A DNA stretch of 39,473 bases from Nitrospiraceae bacterium (GCA_009692155.1 SHZW01000018.1:1-39473), one strand, 5' to 3'; positions 7,673-19,328 are shown, counted from the first letter of the stretch. The notes: generated by a model from the letters alone, not told the origin. Program-made: numbers and translations.

Positions 7673-8371
7673 GTGTCAACGGCCCGCCGCCTGCTTCCCC
7701 AAACCCGCGCCATGATTCGCACGCTCTTCAAGCGGTTGGATTACCATACACTCGGCCCTATCTATTGCGATGAAGGCGGCGACGCCTTCTGGAAGGCCAA
7801 ACGGGGGCCCTGCCAGACGCTCGGGATCAAGCTCGCGGAGGTGCTGCGCAGCCGGCTCAAGCAGGGTGGGCGCAGCCTCTACGTCGGCGCCGGAGTCACA
7901 GAACTTCCGGTGCTGGCGATGGAAACGATGGAATTGGGCCGGACCGTGGTGGCCTGCAACCTGCGCGAGGACGAAGTCGCGGTGCTCAACCAGGCCTGCT
8001 CCGACGCACCCTTTCGCTTCATACACCAGGACGCCGGCGATGTGGACGGCGCGTTCGATCACGTGTGGATCGTGAGCGTGCTGAACGATCCGGAGCGGTT
8101 TCCAGAACTGTCGGCCCTCTCCTATGGCCGAGCCAATCCGGTGCTGTTCGACGTGGCGGCGTTCACGAAGGAGCACGAGACCGTCGTCGCCCTGGCGGCC
8201 CACTGCCTGCGCAAGCTCCAACTGCCGGGCCTCGTCACAACTTCAACCGAGGAAATCAACTGGATCACCGACTGGTGCCTGCGGAGGAATATTTCGTGCG
8301 TGGTCGAACCGAAGAGCTATCCGACCGCGGCCGTGGAAGATCCGGTGTGTCTCATCCGAGTAGGCACGTGA
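7673..8371 (+). CDS. SAM-dependent methyltransferase-like protein
   Basis: A 232-residue protein with a class I methyltransferase-like motif I (SLYVGAGVTELPVLAME, about residues 66-82) and an acidic turn after the next strand (VVACNLREDEVAVL). Later strands (FDHVWIVSVLND) fit the fold. The substrate is not recognisable. The GTG at 7673 is 1 nt after the stop of the 48-residue ORF and has GAGG 6 nt upstream; ATG 7712 (MIRTLFKRL) is an alternative. Its stop codon lies within the left arm of the palindrome at 8367-8440, which separates it from the convergent carbonic anhydrase gene. Confidence 0.6.
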   Translation: MSTARRLLPQTRAMIRTLFKRLDYHTLGPIYCDEGGDAFWKAKRGPCQTLGIKLAEVLRSRLKQGGRSLYVGAGVTELPVLAMETMELGRTVVACNLREDEVAVLNQACSDAPFRFIHQDAGDVDGAFDHVWIVSVLNDPERFPELSALSYGRANPVLFDVAAFTKEHETVVALAAHCLRKLQLPGLVTTSTEEINWITDWCLRRNISCVVEPKSYPTAAVEDPVCLIRVGT

Positions 8372-8440
8372 CCCGTAATCCGTGACCCGTAAAAGTAACA
8401 TCGCTCCCGACGATTTACGGATCACGCGTTACGGTTCACG
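8367..8440. repeat. Word-repeat palindrome between convergent genes
   Basis: The left arm 8367-8393 contains the word CGTGACCCGTAA twice in tandem. The right arm 8414-8440 is its imperfect inverse (TTTACGGATCACG, then a second copy). The two 27-nt arms could form a long hairpin around a 20-nt loop. It sits between two gene ends and overlaps the upstream stop codon, so a bidirectional terminator role is plausible. Confidence 0.75.
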
Positions 8441-8443
8441 ATG

Positions 8444-8983
8444 TCAGATTCGAAAACCGGTTGATGTTTTGGTGGAATTGCTCAGATATTGCCGGGCGTA
8501 CTTGACGTAGTTCTGAGACGATTCCATGATCCAGGCCAGTTCCTTGTCCGTCACCGGCCGTTTCACTTTCGCGGGCGAGCCGAGGATCAGGCTCCTGGAA
8601 GGGACGATCGTCCCTTCCGTCACCAGCGCCCCCGCCCCGACCACGCAATCCTCCCCGATTACCGCTCCGTCCATAATAATGGCGCCCATGCCGATCAGCA
8701 CCCGGTCCTTGATTGTGCAGCCATGCAAGACCACATTGTGGCCGACCGTCACGTCGCTGCCGATGACGAGCGGCGCCGTGTCGTGCGTGACGTGCAGCAC
8801 GCAGAGGTCCTGCACGTTGGTCCGGTCGCCGAGGCGGATATAGTTGACGTCCCCACGGATGACCGAATTGAACCAGACGCTGCAGTCCTCCCCGATCACC
8901 ACGTCGCCGATCACGACGGCGGTGTCCTCGACGAAAACGGACTTGGGAACCACTGGCAGAACGCCTTGAAAGGCTCGGATCAT
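8444..8983 (-). CDS. Gamma-class carbonic anhydrase-like hexapeptide protein
   Basis: A 179-residue left-handed beta-helix protein with repeated hexapeptide units (for example VVIGDVVIGEDCSVWFNSVIRGD). The zinc ligands of gamma-carbonic anhydrases are visible: His in CVLHVTHD, and two in VTVGHNVVLHGC. The family (YrdA/CaiE/gamma-CA) hydrates CO2 or acts as an acyltransferase-like trimer; the exact activity here is an inference. The C-terminal helix (ELAWIMESSQNYVKYARQY) is typical. The ATG at 8983 is chosen because the beta-helix starts at once; the reading frame is open further upstream but that part is unlike the family. It is divergent from rimO. Confidence 0.85.
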   Translation of the reverse strand: MIRAFQGVLPVVPKSVFVEDTAVVIGDVVIGEDCSVWFNSVIRGDVNYIRLGDRTNVQDLCVLHVTHDTAPLVIGSDVTVGHNVVLHGCTIKDRVLIGMGAIIMDGAVIGEDCVVGAGALVTEGTIVPSRSLILGSPAKVKRPVTDKELAWIMESSQNYVKYARQYLSNSTKTSTGFRI

Positions 8984-9019
8984 GGGTCGACTGTAGGACA
9001 ACCGAACTCCCGAATCAAG

Positions 9020-9049
9020 TTGACCGGTTTGGAAAGCGTCCCGTAGACT
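9020..9049 (+). promoter_or_regulatory. Candidate sigma-70 promoter of rimO
   Basis: TTGACC (9020-9025) and TAGACT (9044-9049) with an 18-bp spacer. The first ATG (9056) is 6 nt past the -10 box, so transcription would begin at or next to it. No Shine-Dalgarno sequence is seen. Confidence 0.5.
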
Positions 9050-9055
9050 GCCCGC

Positions 9056-10537
9056 ATGGTACGCAAGCCCCTTCCTATGGCTGCACTCGCAGGGAACAGG
9101 CACCGACCTTCGCCGCGAGCTACGGCCGGAGCCAGCCCACGAGCCAAGACGACACTCGGCTTCGTGAACCTGGGCTGTACGAAAAACCAGGTGGACGCCG
9201 AAATCATGCTCGGCACCCTGGCTGCCAACGGTTTCGAACTGTCGGCGGACCCCGACAAGGCCGAGGTCGTCATCATCAACACCTGCGGCTTCATCGAAGA
9301 AGCCAAGCAGGAATCCATCAACACGATCATCGAGCATGGCGAGTTGAAAAAATCAGGCTCCTGCAAGGTGCTGATCGCGGCCGGCTGCCTGGCGCAACGC
9401 TACCAGGGAGACTTGCTCAAGGAACTGCCCGAACTGGACGGCGTGGTGGGCACCGGCGAGATCGGCAAGATCGCCGACATCTGCAAAACTTTGTTAAAGT
9501 CGAAGAAGCGTCACCAGCGTGTCTTCATCAGCCAGCCGCCGTATTTGTATGACGAGATGGCTCCGCGCATCCGGCTGGGCCATTCCCATTCGGCTTACGT
9601 GAAAATCGCCGAGGGCTGTAACCGGAACTGCGCCTTCTGTGCCATTCCCATCATGCGCGGCAAGCAGCGGAGCCGGCCGATCGAATCCATCGTGGCGGAG
9701 GCGAAACAACTGGCCGACGAAGGCGTGAAGGAACTCAACCTGATTTCTCAGGACACGGTCAACTACGGCGTGGATCTTGGCATCCGGCAGGGGTTCACAG
9801 CCCTGCTCCGTCAACTCGTGAAAATCAAAGGCCTGCGCTGGATTCGTCCATTTTATCTTTACCCTCAGCAGGTCACGGACGAGTTGATCGCTCTCTATGC
9901 CGGCGAAGAGACGCTCGCGAAGTACATCGACATGCCCTTCCAGCACATCAACGACGCCATGCTCAAGCGCATGCACCGGCTGGGTGGCAAAGCCGACATC
10001 ACGACGCTGGTCGAGAAATTCCGCTCACGAATTCCCGGTTTGACCTTCCGCACGGCCTTCATCGTCGGATTCCCCGGCGAAACGGACGAAGCGTTCAACG
10101 AACTCAAGGCCTACGTCGAGGAGATGGCCTTCGACCGTATGGCCGCCTTTCTTTATTCCGATGAAGAAGGGGTACCCGCTGAACAGATGGACGGCAAGGT
10201 GGATCGGAAGCTGATGCAGGAACGGCAGAACGAACTACTGGCGGTTCAGGAGCCGATTGCGCTGGCGAAGAGCCGCGCGCTGATCGGGCGCACGCTTGAA
10301 GTGCTGGTGGATGGCGCGTCAGAAGAAACGGAGCATTTATTGGAAGCCCGGCATGAAGGCCTCGCTCCTGAAATTGACGGCGTCGTCTATATCAATGATG
10401 GAATTGCGAAGTCGGGTGAGCTTGTGAAAGTGCGTATTACCGATGCCACAACGTATGACCTCGTTGGCCACATCGTGGACAGTCCCTCGTCGGTTCCTAC
10501 CGTTCCTCGTCGCGCACCTGCCGTCCTGCACCGCTGA
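9056..10537 (+). CDS. rimO: Ribosomal protein S12 methylthiotransferase RimO
   Basis: A 493-residue radical SAM enzyme that adds a methylthio group to an Asp of ribosomal protein S12. The N-terminal UPF0004 domain has three cluster cysteines (NLGCTKNQ, INTCGF, AAGCLA). The radical SAM motif is EGCNRNCAFCAIP (CxxxCxxC). A TRAM domain follows near the C-terminus (about residues 395-465). RimO rather than MiaB is favoured by the LGCTKNQVDAE start, SQDTVNYG and YLYPQQ. The first 30 residues are a variable basic stretch; ATG 9077 is an alternative start. The tail after the TRAM domain (DSPSSVPTVPRRAPAVLHR) also looks variable. Confidence 0.93.
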   Translation: MVRKPLPMAALAGNRHRPSPRATAGASPRAKTTLGFVNLGCTKNQVDAEIMLGTLAANGFELSADPDKAEVVIINTCGFIEEAKQESINTIIEHGELKKSGSCKVLIAAGCLAQRYQGDLLKELPELDGVVGTGEIGKIADICKTLLKSKKRHQRVFISQPPYLYDEMAPRIRLGHSHSAYVKIAEGCNRNCAFCAIPIMRGKQRSRPIESIVAEAKQLADEGVKELNLISQDTVNYGVDLGIRQGFTALLRQLVKIKGLRWIRPFYLYPQQVTDELIALYAGEETLAKYIDMPFQHINDAMLKRMHRLGGKADITTLVEKFRSRIPGLTFRTAFIVGFPGETDEAFNELKAYVEEMAFDRMAAFLYSDEEGVPAEQMDGKVDRKLMQERQNELLAVQEPIALAKSRALIGRTLEVLVDGASEETEHLLEARHEGLAPEIDGVVYINDGIAKSGELVKVRITDATTYDLVGHIVDSPSSVPTVPRRAPAVLHR

Positions 10538-10565
10538 TCGTCATTCTACTTCGGCTTGCGTCGGC

Positions 10566-12221
10566 TTACTTCGGCGGATATTTTGTGATCGTGACCGGAG
10601 CGTAGGAAAGCTGCGGGCCGTCGGGCGTCTTCGTGGCCCGCGTGTGCTTGAGCCACTTGCCGTCGTCGCGCTTTGGAAAATCAGACCGGTAGTGCGCGCC
10701 GCGGCTTTCCTCGCGCGCAAGCGCACCGGCCACGATGGTTTCCGCAATTTCGACGAGGCAACTCGATTCAAAGGCCTGGATCAAATCGGTGTTGAAAATC
10801 CTCCCCTTGTCCTGAAGCCGTACTGATTCTCCACGGAGCCGCAGCGCGCGGATCTCCTTTAATGCGTCGGTCATGGACTGTTGAGTCCTGAAAATACCCA
10901 GGTTCAGGCTCATGATTTTCCCCAGATCGTCGCGCACCTGCCAGGCCCGCTCCGGCCCGTCATTGTCCATCAATTGCCGGAGATGCGCTTCTTCGCGCCT
11001 GAACGCCGCATCCGACAGGGCGCGTGGCTGGACCGTCGCAATATAGTCGGATGCCCGCAGACCGGCCCGCCGGCCGAAAACGATCGTCTCCAGCAGTGAA
11101 TTGCCGCCCAGCCGGTTGGCTCCGTGCACGCTCACGCAGGCGCACTCCCCGGCCGCGTAGAGACCGGGCACCGGCGTCTCGCCCCAGATGGTCGTTTTGA
11201 CCCCGCCCATCTGATAATGCGCGCCGGGTCTGATTGGAATCGGTGATTCGATCGGGTCTACGCCGGCAAACTCCACCGATAACTGGCGAATCTGCGGCAG
11301 GCGCTCGAGAATCCGTTGCCGACCCAAATGCCGAAGGTCCAGCAGCACGCAGCCGTCTATTCCACGCCCTTCCAGGATTTCCTGCCCGATCGCCAACGAC
11401 ACCGTCGAGCGGGTCGCCAGCTCCATCTGCTCCGGGGCATATTTTTTCATGAACCGCTCGCCCAGCGTATTGAGCAGGTACGCCCCCTCGCCGCGCGCAC
11501 CCTCGGTAATGAGAATGCCGGTGTCCTTGAGCGTCGTGGGATGGAACTGCACGAACTCCATGTCCTCAAGCGGCGCCCCGGCCCGGTAGGCCAGGGCCAT
11601 GCCGTCGCCGGTGTTGATCACCGCGTTGGTGCTGGTGAGAAACGCGCGGCCGCTGCCGCCCGTCGCCAGGACCACCGCTTTCGCGCCGATGGCATGCAGG
11701 CCGCCGCACACGATATCCCAGGCGATGACGCCGCGGCAGATCCCCTCTTCGACGATCAGTGACGTCACATACCATTCCTCGTACACGTGGCAGCCGCGCT
11801 TCATGAGTTGCTCGTACATCGTGTGCAGGATCGCGTGGCCGGTCCGGTCGGCGGCATAACAGGCGCGGGGGAACCCGGCCCCGCCGAAGGGACGCTGCGC
11901 GATGCGGCCTTGCTCGTCCCGGCTGAAAATCACGCCCATGCGTTCCAGCTCCAGAATATCGTCCGGCGCCTCCCGGCACATGGCCTCGATGGCATCCTGA
12001 TCGCCCAGGTACTGGCCGCCTTTCGTCGTGTCAAAGGCATGGGCTTCCCAGGAATCGTTCTCGCCGAGCGCGGCGTTGATGCCGCCCTGCGCAGCCACCG
12101 AGTGACTGCGGACCGGATGGACTTTGGAGATGAGCGCAACATCAAGCTGCGCGGGCGCCGCCAGCGCCGCCCGCATGCCGGCCAGCCCGGCGCCGACGAT
12201 GAGGAGATCGTGGATTTTCAT
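10566..12221 (-). CDS. Succinate dehydrogenase/fumarate reductase flavoprotein subunit
   Basis: A 551-residue FAD-binding protein of the SdhA/FrdA family, which interconverts succinate and fumarate. The N-terminal FAD loop is [15 protein letters not shown]. The flavinylation region is [18 protein letters not shown], with His in RSHS as the likely covalent FAD site. The substrate segment is [20 protein letters not shown], and [11 protein letters not shown] closes the FAD domain. The C-terminal helical domain follows ([17 protein letters not shown]). ATG 12221 starts directly at [10 protein letters not shown], whereas the frame is open 22 codons further. No iron-sulphur (SdhB) or membrane subunit gene is adjacent, so partners must be encoded elsewhere. 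In Nitrospira this enzyme serves the oxidative or reductive TCA cycle. Confidence 0.9.
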   Translation of the reverse strand: MKIHDLLIVGAGLAGMRAALAAPAQLDVALISKVHPVRSHSVAAQGGINAALGENDSWEAHAFDTTKGGQYLGDQDAIEAMCREAPDDILELERMGVIFSRDEQGRIAQRPFGGAGFPRACYAADRTGHAILHTMYEQLMKRGCHVYEEWYVTSLIVEEGICRGVIAWDIVCGGLHAIGAKAVVLATGGSGRAFLTSTNAVINTGDGMALAYRAGAPLEDMEFVQFHPTTLKDTGILITEGARGEGAYLLNTLGERFMKKYAPEQMELATRSTVSLAIGQEILEGRGIDGCVLLDLRHLGRQRILERLPQIRQLSVEFAGVDPIESPIPIRPGAHYQMGGVKTTIWGETPVPGLYAAGECACVSVHGANRLGGNSLLETIVFGRRAGLRASDYIATVQPRALSDAAFRREEAHLRQLMDNDGPERAWQVRDDLGKIMSLNLGIFRTQQSMTDALKEIRALRLRGESVRLQDKGRIFNTDLIQAFESSCLVEIAETIVAGALAREESRGAHYRSDFPKRDDGKWLKHTRATKTPDGPQLSYAPVTITKYPPK

Positions 12222-12298
12222 GTAGCCGAGAAAGGAGTACGTACCATGACTGTCTTCATCATGGCGTATGCGGGGCGAGCGAGGCAAGGGCGGCTAGG

Positions 12299-12407
12299 AA
12301 TTTGGTGATTGGGTGATTTGGAGATTTTGTGATTGGGGGAGGTGCAGATTCGGTCATGTACGGATACGAAAATCACTACTTCGCTAAATCACCAGATCAC
12401 CAAATCA
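12299..12407. repeat. Word-repeat palindrome upstream of gcvP
   Basis: The left arm 12299-12334 repeats the word GGTGATTT/TGTGATT. The right arm 12370-12407 is built of its inverse (AAATCACC, GATCACC, AAATCA). The arms pair imperfectly over about 35 nt. It lies in the spacer between the divergent flavoprotein and gcvP genes, and may affect their promoters or be a mobile palindromic repeat. Confidence 0.7.
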
Positions 12408-12494
12408 TACTTTCTTAAGAGGCCCTTGCGCAGACGCGCTGGGGTGTGCAAAATTGAGGGGTACGCGCCTCGTCTAACCGTCCTGGGAGCTTGA

Positions 12495-15401
<2,907 letters not shown>

Positions 15402-15418
15402 TTCCTAAGTCCATCGTC

Positions 15419-15587
15419 GTGGCATGGCCGTTCGCTTCCGCACCTCTCGGCGCGACCCTTCTGGACTTTGCCAGGTGGAAACCTTCGGAAATTCCTTCGC
15501 GGACTCAGTCAGTTTCCGCTTTCCTTCCTGACAAAGTCTCAGTGGGTTCCCCGCTCCTTCGGTGAAGTCCGCTCACGGCCATGCCAC
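15419..15587. repeat. 169-bp element bounded by 13-bp perfect inverted repeats
   Basis: GTGGCATGGCCGT (15419-15431) and ACGGCCATGCCAC (15575-15587) are exact inverses. Inside, GGACTT and AAGTCC are also complementary, and further short complementary pieces occur (ACTCAGTCAG, CTGACAAAGT), so the whole piece could fold. No ORF or clear target duplication is seen. It follows gcvP directly. It may be a non-autonomous mobile element (MITE-like) or a structured RNA. Confidence 0.6.
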
Positions 15588-15618
15588 CGCGCTTCCAGCC
15601 ATCCAAAATAAAAAATGA

Positions 15619-15653
15619 AAAGGGGACCGGTCGCTTGTAGACCGGTCCCCTTT
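15619..15653. terminator. Strong hairpin, likely bidirectional terminator
   Basis: A perfect stem, AAAGGGGACCGGTC pairing with GACCGGTCCCCTTT around a 7-nt loop (15633-15639). A-rich sequence on the left and T-rich on the right allow intrinsic termination in both directions. It is about 220 nt after the gcvP stop. Confidence 0.75.
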
Positions 15654-15670
15654 CTCGCTTCGCTCACCAT

Positions 15671-15727
15671 GCCAGCATCCAGAAACGGTGTTGAACACCT
15701 TTTCTTTCCTCCACCCCGGAGGCTGGC
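15671..15727 (+). terminator. Two-level hairpin with T-rich tract
   Basis: The inner hairpin GGTGT-TGA-ACACC (15687-15699) is followed by TTTTCTTTCC, as in an intrinsic terminator. The outer arms GCCAGC (15671) and GCTGGC (15722-15727) enclose it. It may be a second terminator or a REP-like element. The remaining sequence up to 15822 shows no gene. Confidence 0.5.
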
Positions 15728-15822
15728 ACCAGACAGGGTGGTGGATAAGCGCTCAATTTTGAAGTAGACTTGCCACCATTGAATTGCGGAGTGGTAACTG
15801 AGCCGGAGCGTTAGAACTCAAT

Positions 15823-16593
15823 ATGCCACAGGATGCCACAGGCACGAGAATCACCGCACGCATCAAAGCGGCGGCGTTTGAGTTGCTGAAACAGCGTCCC
15901 GAAGGTCTGCGGTATTCTGAGCTCCACGCGAAGATTCTGGCCCGTGATAGCAGTTTCAATCCAAACACTATCAACCACTGCATTTGGAACCTGGACGCCG
16001 TCTATCCGGATAAGATTCACAAACCCTCCAAAGGCCTCTTTCGTCTGTTGGAATACAGGCCTGCTCAATCAGAGACGCCTGAAGAGGTACCGACCTCCGC
16101 TGTTGTTGCCAGCAAAATCAAAGAGGAAGATTTCTACGGTCCTTTTGCCGACTGGCTCAAGAATGAGATTGAAGACGTAACTCACGCCATCCCACTTGGT
16201 GGCAACGTATTCAAGGACAAGTGGGGAACCCCTGATGTAGTTGGCAAGCGCGAATCGCAGCGCAGCGATATCATAAAGGGAGCTACTGAAATCGTTTCGG
16301 CTGAGATAAAAACCGATACGGCGCAGCTTATTACAGCATTCGGATAAGTATGCGCTTATAAACTATTTAGCCACAAGGTCTATCTCGTGGTTCCCCGCCA
16401 ATCCCAAGACGAAGAAAAATCGCGGCTTGATTCCCTATGCCAAATATTCGGTATTGGGCTCGTGACTTTCGATGCCAATTCACCTGCCACGCCAGATTTT
16501 CGTATTTTGGTGCGCCCGGTTCGGCATGAGCCCGATCTTTTCTACACCAATAAGTACATGGCTCGCATTGAGAAGGAACTATTTTCGAGTTGA
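15823..16593 (+). pseudogene. Winged-helix plus PD-(D/E)XK nuclease-like gene with one internal stop
   Basis: One continuous frame of 771 nt is interrupted only by TAA at 16345-16347 after AFG. The frame then continues VCAYKLFSHKVYLVVPRQ to a natural stop at 16591-16593, so a single C-to-T change (CAA to TAA) could explain the break. Residues about 10-75 look like a HARE/winged-helix DNA-binding domain (FELLKQRPEGLRYSELHAKI). Residues about 103-255 look like a PD-(D/E)XK nuclease core: TPDVV with Asp138, then AEIKTD with Glu161 and Lys163. The intact protein would have 256 residues. The start overlaps a tandem 10-bp duplication (ATGCCACAGG twice). A restriction-like or DNA-repair role is an inference. 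A sequencing error or readthrough cannot be excluded. Confidence 0.75.
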
Positions 16594-16711
16594 AGAAGTA
16601 AGGCCGGACTCCTGTCAAAACATGCTCTGCGCACCAGTGTATAAGGTGCGACATCATTACAAGACCGCGCCCACTTGGTATGCCTGACCCGGTTTCCCAT
16701 AAGATCGCGCC

Positions 16712-17874
16712 ATGACTACAGATCTCTTGCGAAGCGACTGGATCGACCTTGATTCCGCCGAATTGCGGTTCATCCTGCTCGAGCTCATCGGCAAACCCGG
16801 GCAGTATGACGGTCTCGACAGCAATCCAAATACGTTCTATCTTCCGCTCGCGGGCTCTTCCTGTCGGATCAAGCTGACTTTCTCTGACAGCAAGCAGATC
16901 GTCGCCATCGAGCCTGGACAAGCATTCGATGCCGGTCAGTGGAAGCAGGTTGTCGATGACATCGAGAGAATCGGACCATCAAGGTTGGGCGCGACTGCAG
17001 CTTCAGCAGCTTCCGCGTGGCTGGTTCCTGGCGAGGAAGACGCTCCGGCGTACAGATCCTGCCGCCGCCAGCGGACGCGCCGCGAGCTCCGGTTGAAATG
17101 GCCGAGCACCCGTTCATCCTTGAGTACCCGGTGAAAGTGAGCGACCTGTGGCCGATCACGAACTTCCGGCGGAGGCGAGAGCACCGGCAGTTGACATTGC
17201 TCCTCAACGTTCTACTTGCGGGGCGCACGACGACTCAACCGTGTCGCTCCAAGCATTTATGGGCGATCGTGCAGGAGGAAGGTGTCGCCAGCCACGAAGT
17301 TAAATGGGTACAGGAGTTCTACTTCGCCAACGTCGGCGAAGCCGTACGAGATGAGTTCTCACCGCCGGCCGCCGAAACCCTTGAGGAGGTTGACCCTGAA
17401 ACATATTACGCAACGGTCGGTCACGACGGCCGAGGTTTGCGAGTCCCGGCCGATCTCGATGATTCGATTTGCTGCTACATGCAGCTTTCGAAGGTGAACC
17501 GGGAAAAGTTTGGCCGCGCCGCCTTTTGGATGGACATGGCCTCCCGGCAATGGACAGTTTCCTTTTCCGCTTCATTCGCTTCCCTTGTCATCGCAATCGA
17601 GTCGCTGGCCGAGCGAGGCGCTCTCAGTGCAGCGGCAAGATTCCGCAACTTCATCGAGCGATATGCCCCTGGTGCCAGTCTAGAGCATCGCCGCAGAGAG
17701 ATGTATGCGCTGCGATCAGACATTCTTCATGGAAGCGGGTTAATGGAGATGGATCAGGACGCTGACTTCGGCTGGGCCCCACCTGAACAGAAGAAAAAGG
17801 ATCTCATGAATGAGCTCTGGGGGTTAACGCGAATCGCCGTGCGTAACTGGCTAAAGAACCCGCTACCGACCTGA
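16712..17874 (+). pseudogene. HEPN (Apea-like) domain gene split by a frameshift
   Basis: Two overlapping frames make one protein. Frame 1 (16712-17134) begins MTTDLLRSDWIDLD and reads sensibly to about DDIERIGPS. The second frame is open from 16960 and carries VGRDCSFSSFRVAGSW onward to 17874. A missing base in about 16978-16990 (for example GGG reduced to GG) would rejoin them into about 387 residues. The C-terminal part is helical and ends with ALRSDILHGSG, the RxxxxH signature of HEPN ribonucleases and Apea-like proteins. A TAAGAT lies 6 nt before the ATG. HEPN proteins are common in toxin-antitoxin and anti-phage systems, so this and the broken nuclease upstream may be relics of a defence patch; that link is an inference. 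Confidence 0.7.
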
Positions 17875-17929
17875 TCGAGGAAAGCGACGTCGAGAATAGG
17901 AGTCAGAAACCTTCTCTTGCCTCTCCTGA

Positions 17930-17958
17930 TTGCCAGTCCTCCGCCTTCCACCTATAAT
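17930..17958 (+). promoter_or_regulatory. Candidate strong sigma-70 promoter of the FGE-like gene
   Basis: TTGCCA (17930-17935) and a consensus TATAAT (17953-17958) with a 17-bp spacer. The start codon at 17970 is 11 nt past the -10 box, giving a leader of only a few nt. No Shine-Dalgarno sequence is seen. Confidence 0.65.
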
Positions 17959-17969
17959 TCCAAGCTATC

Positions 17970-18836
17970 ATGCTTGGCCTTGTGCTTCTGCTTGTGTACT
18001 TTCTGTCGCCCGTGCAGGCCGCCGAATTTATCGGCAAAGATGGGGCGCCGATGGTGCTGATCCAGGAAGGCCCGTTCCTGCGCGGCAGTGCGGAGGGCCA
18101 AGGCGATCCGGATGAGCATCCGCAGCGGACGATTACGCCCTCTTCCTTTTATATAGACCGCTACGAAGCCACGAACCGTCGCTACCAGGCTTTCTTGAAA
18201 GCGACGCAGCATCGGACGCCCGAACACTGTTGCGATCCTGCCTACAATCTCTGGAAGGGAACGGACATCACTCCCAAGCTGCTTGACCATCCGGTTGTGA
18301 ACGTGGACTGGCATGATGCCGTGGCCTACTGCACATGGGCCGGGAAACGCCTACCCATGGAAACCGAATGGGAGAAGGCGGCGCGTGGGATTGAAGGCCG
18401 CGAGTATCCCTGGGGCAACCAGCACGATCGGATGCGCGCAAACGGTGCCTCCTATTGGTCAGGCTCGGACTTCGGCTCGCCGGAAGAAGCCAAGGCCTGG
18501 TGGGGAAGTGAAAACGGTGCAGGAGTCATGGCGGTCAAAGGTACGCAGGGCATTCTGACTGTTCTGGTCACCGAGTTAGAGAAGGGCGCCACGCCGACCG
18601 GACTCATGCACATGGCCGGGAACGTCTGGGAATGGACGGCCGATTGGTATGATCCGAAGGCCTATGAGAGTATGGATGAGCGCAATCCCAGGGGGCCGGA
18701 GGGCGGTGAGTTCAAGGTCCACCGAGGCGGCTCCTGGCTGAATCACCGTGGTCTGCTGCGCAGCGCCGTCCGCGATGGGTCCCGTCCAACAATGAAAAAC
18801 CACGGCATAGGCTTCCGCTGCGCAAAAACCCCCTGA
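17970..18836 (+). CDS. Exported formylglycine-generating-enzyme-like (SUMF1) protein
   Basis: A 288-residue protein of the FGE-sulfatase family. An N-terminal signal peptide ([16 protein letters not shown], cleavage near AEF) suggests export. Family motifs are [36 protein letters not shown] (VxWxDAxxYCxW), [31 protein letters not shown], and the C-terminal RGGSW plus GFRCA. True FGE oxidises a sulfatase Cys to formylglycine, but many bacterial members have other or unknown roles. No sulfatase gene is nearby. arfB follows after 10 nt and may share the transcript. Confidence 0.85.
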   Translation: MLGLVLLLVYFLSPVQAAEFIGKDGAPMVLIQEGPFLRGSAEGQGDPDEHPQRTITPSSFYIDRYEATNRRYQAFLKATQHRTPEHCCDPAYNLWKGTDITPKLLDHPVVNVDWHDAVAYCTWAGKRLPMETEWEKAARGIEGREYPWGNQHDRMRANGASYWSGSDFGSPEEAKAWWGSENGAGVMAVKGTQGILTVLVTELEKGATPTGLMHMAGNVWEWTADWYDPKAYESMDERNPRGPEGGEFKVHRGGSWLNHRGLLRSAVRDGSRPTMKNHGIGFRCAKTP

Positions 18837-18846
18837 CATCATTTCG

Positions 18847-19257
18847 ATGCTGCACATCTCACACCACGTCGCCATTCCGGATTCTGAGATCGACATCCAC
18901 GCAGTGCGAGCGCAGGGTGCCGGCGGGCAACACGTCAATAAAGTCTCGACGGCCATTCATTTACGCTTCGATATCGCTGCCTCCTCCTTGCCCGGGTTCT
19001 ACAAAGAACAGTTGTTGCTGCTGAAGGATCACCGCATTTCAAAAGACGGCGTGATTACCATCAAGGCCCAGCAGCATCGAAGCCAGGAGCAAAATCGAGA
19101 GGATGCCCTCACGCGGCTCCGGGAACTCATTCAGCGTGTCGCCATCCCACGCAAGAAGCGAAAAGCCACGAAGCCGACCAAAGGTTCGAAACAGAGGCGC
19201 CTGGACGATAAGACGAAGCGAGGACGGCTTAAGGCGCTCAGAAAAACGCTTGATTAA
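18847..19257 (+). CDS. arfB: Alternative ribosome-rescue factor / peptidyl-tRNA hydrolase ArfB
   Basis: A 136-residue protein homologous to ArfB (YaeJ), which enters stalled ribosomes lacking a stop codon and hydrolyses the peptidyl-tRNA. The class I release-factor GGQ motif is at residues 26-28 ([11 protein letters not shown]). The basic C-terminal tail ([16 protein letters not shown] and beyond), which inserts into the empty mRNA channel, is present. The length fits the family (about 140). The start is 10 nt after the FGE-like gene, with no clear Shine-Dalgarno sequence. Confidence 0.92.
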   Translation: MLHISHHVAIPDSEIDIHAVRAQGAGGQHVNKVSTAIHLRFDIAASSLPGFYKEQLLLLKDHRISKDGVITIKAQQHRSQEQNREDALTRLRELIQRVAIPRKKRKATKPTKGSKQRRLDDKTKRGRLKALRKTLD

Positions 19258-19293
19258 CAGTCGTTCGCGAAGCGTCGTTCGTTGGCACCCTGC

Positions 19294-19322
19294 TTGCGCC
19301 GTTTGCACCTGCGCAGTAGAGT
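19294..19322 (+). promoter_or_regulatory. Candidate sigma-70 promoter of the PLP-enzyme gene
   Basis: TTGCGC (19294-19299) and TAGAGT (19317-19322) with a 17-bp spacer. The ATG at 19329 is 6 nt past the -10 box, consistent with a leaderless transcript. No Shine-Dalgarno sequence is seen. Confidence 0.5.
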
Positions 19323-19328
19323 GAAATC

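Noticed and set aside
12222-12287. Longer N-terminus for the flavoprotein
   Set aside because: The extra residues are unlike the family, which begins right before the FAD-binding strand, as ATG 12221 does.
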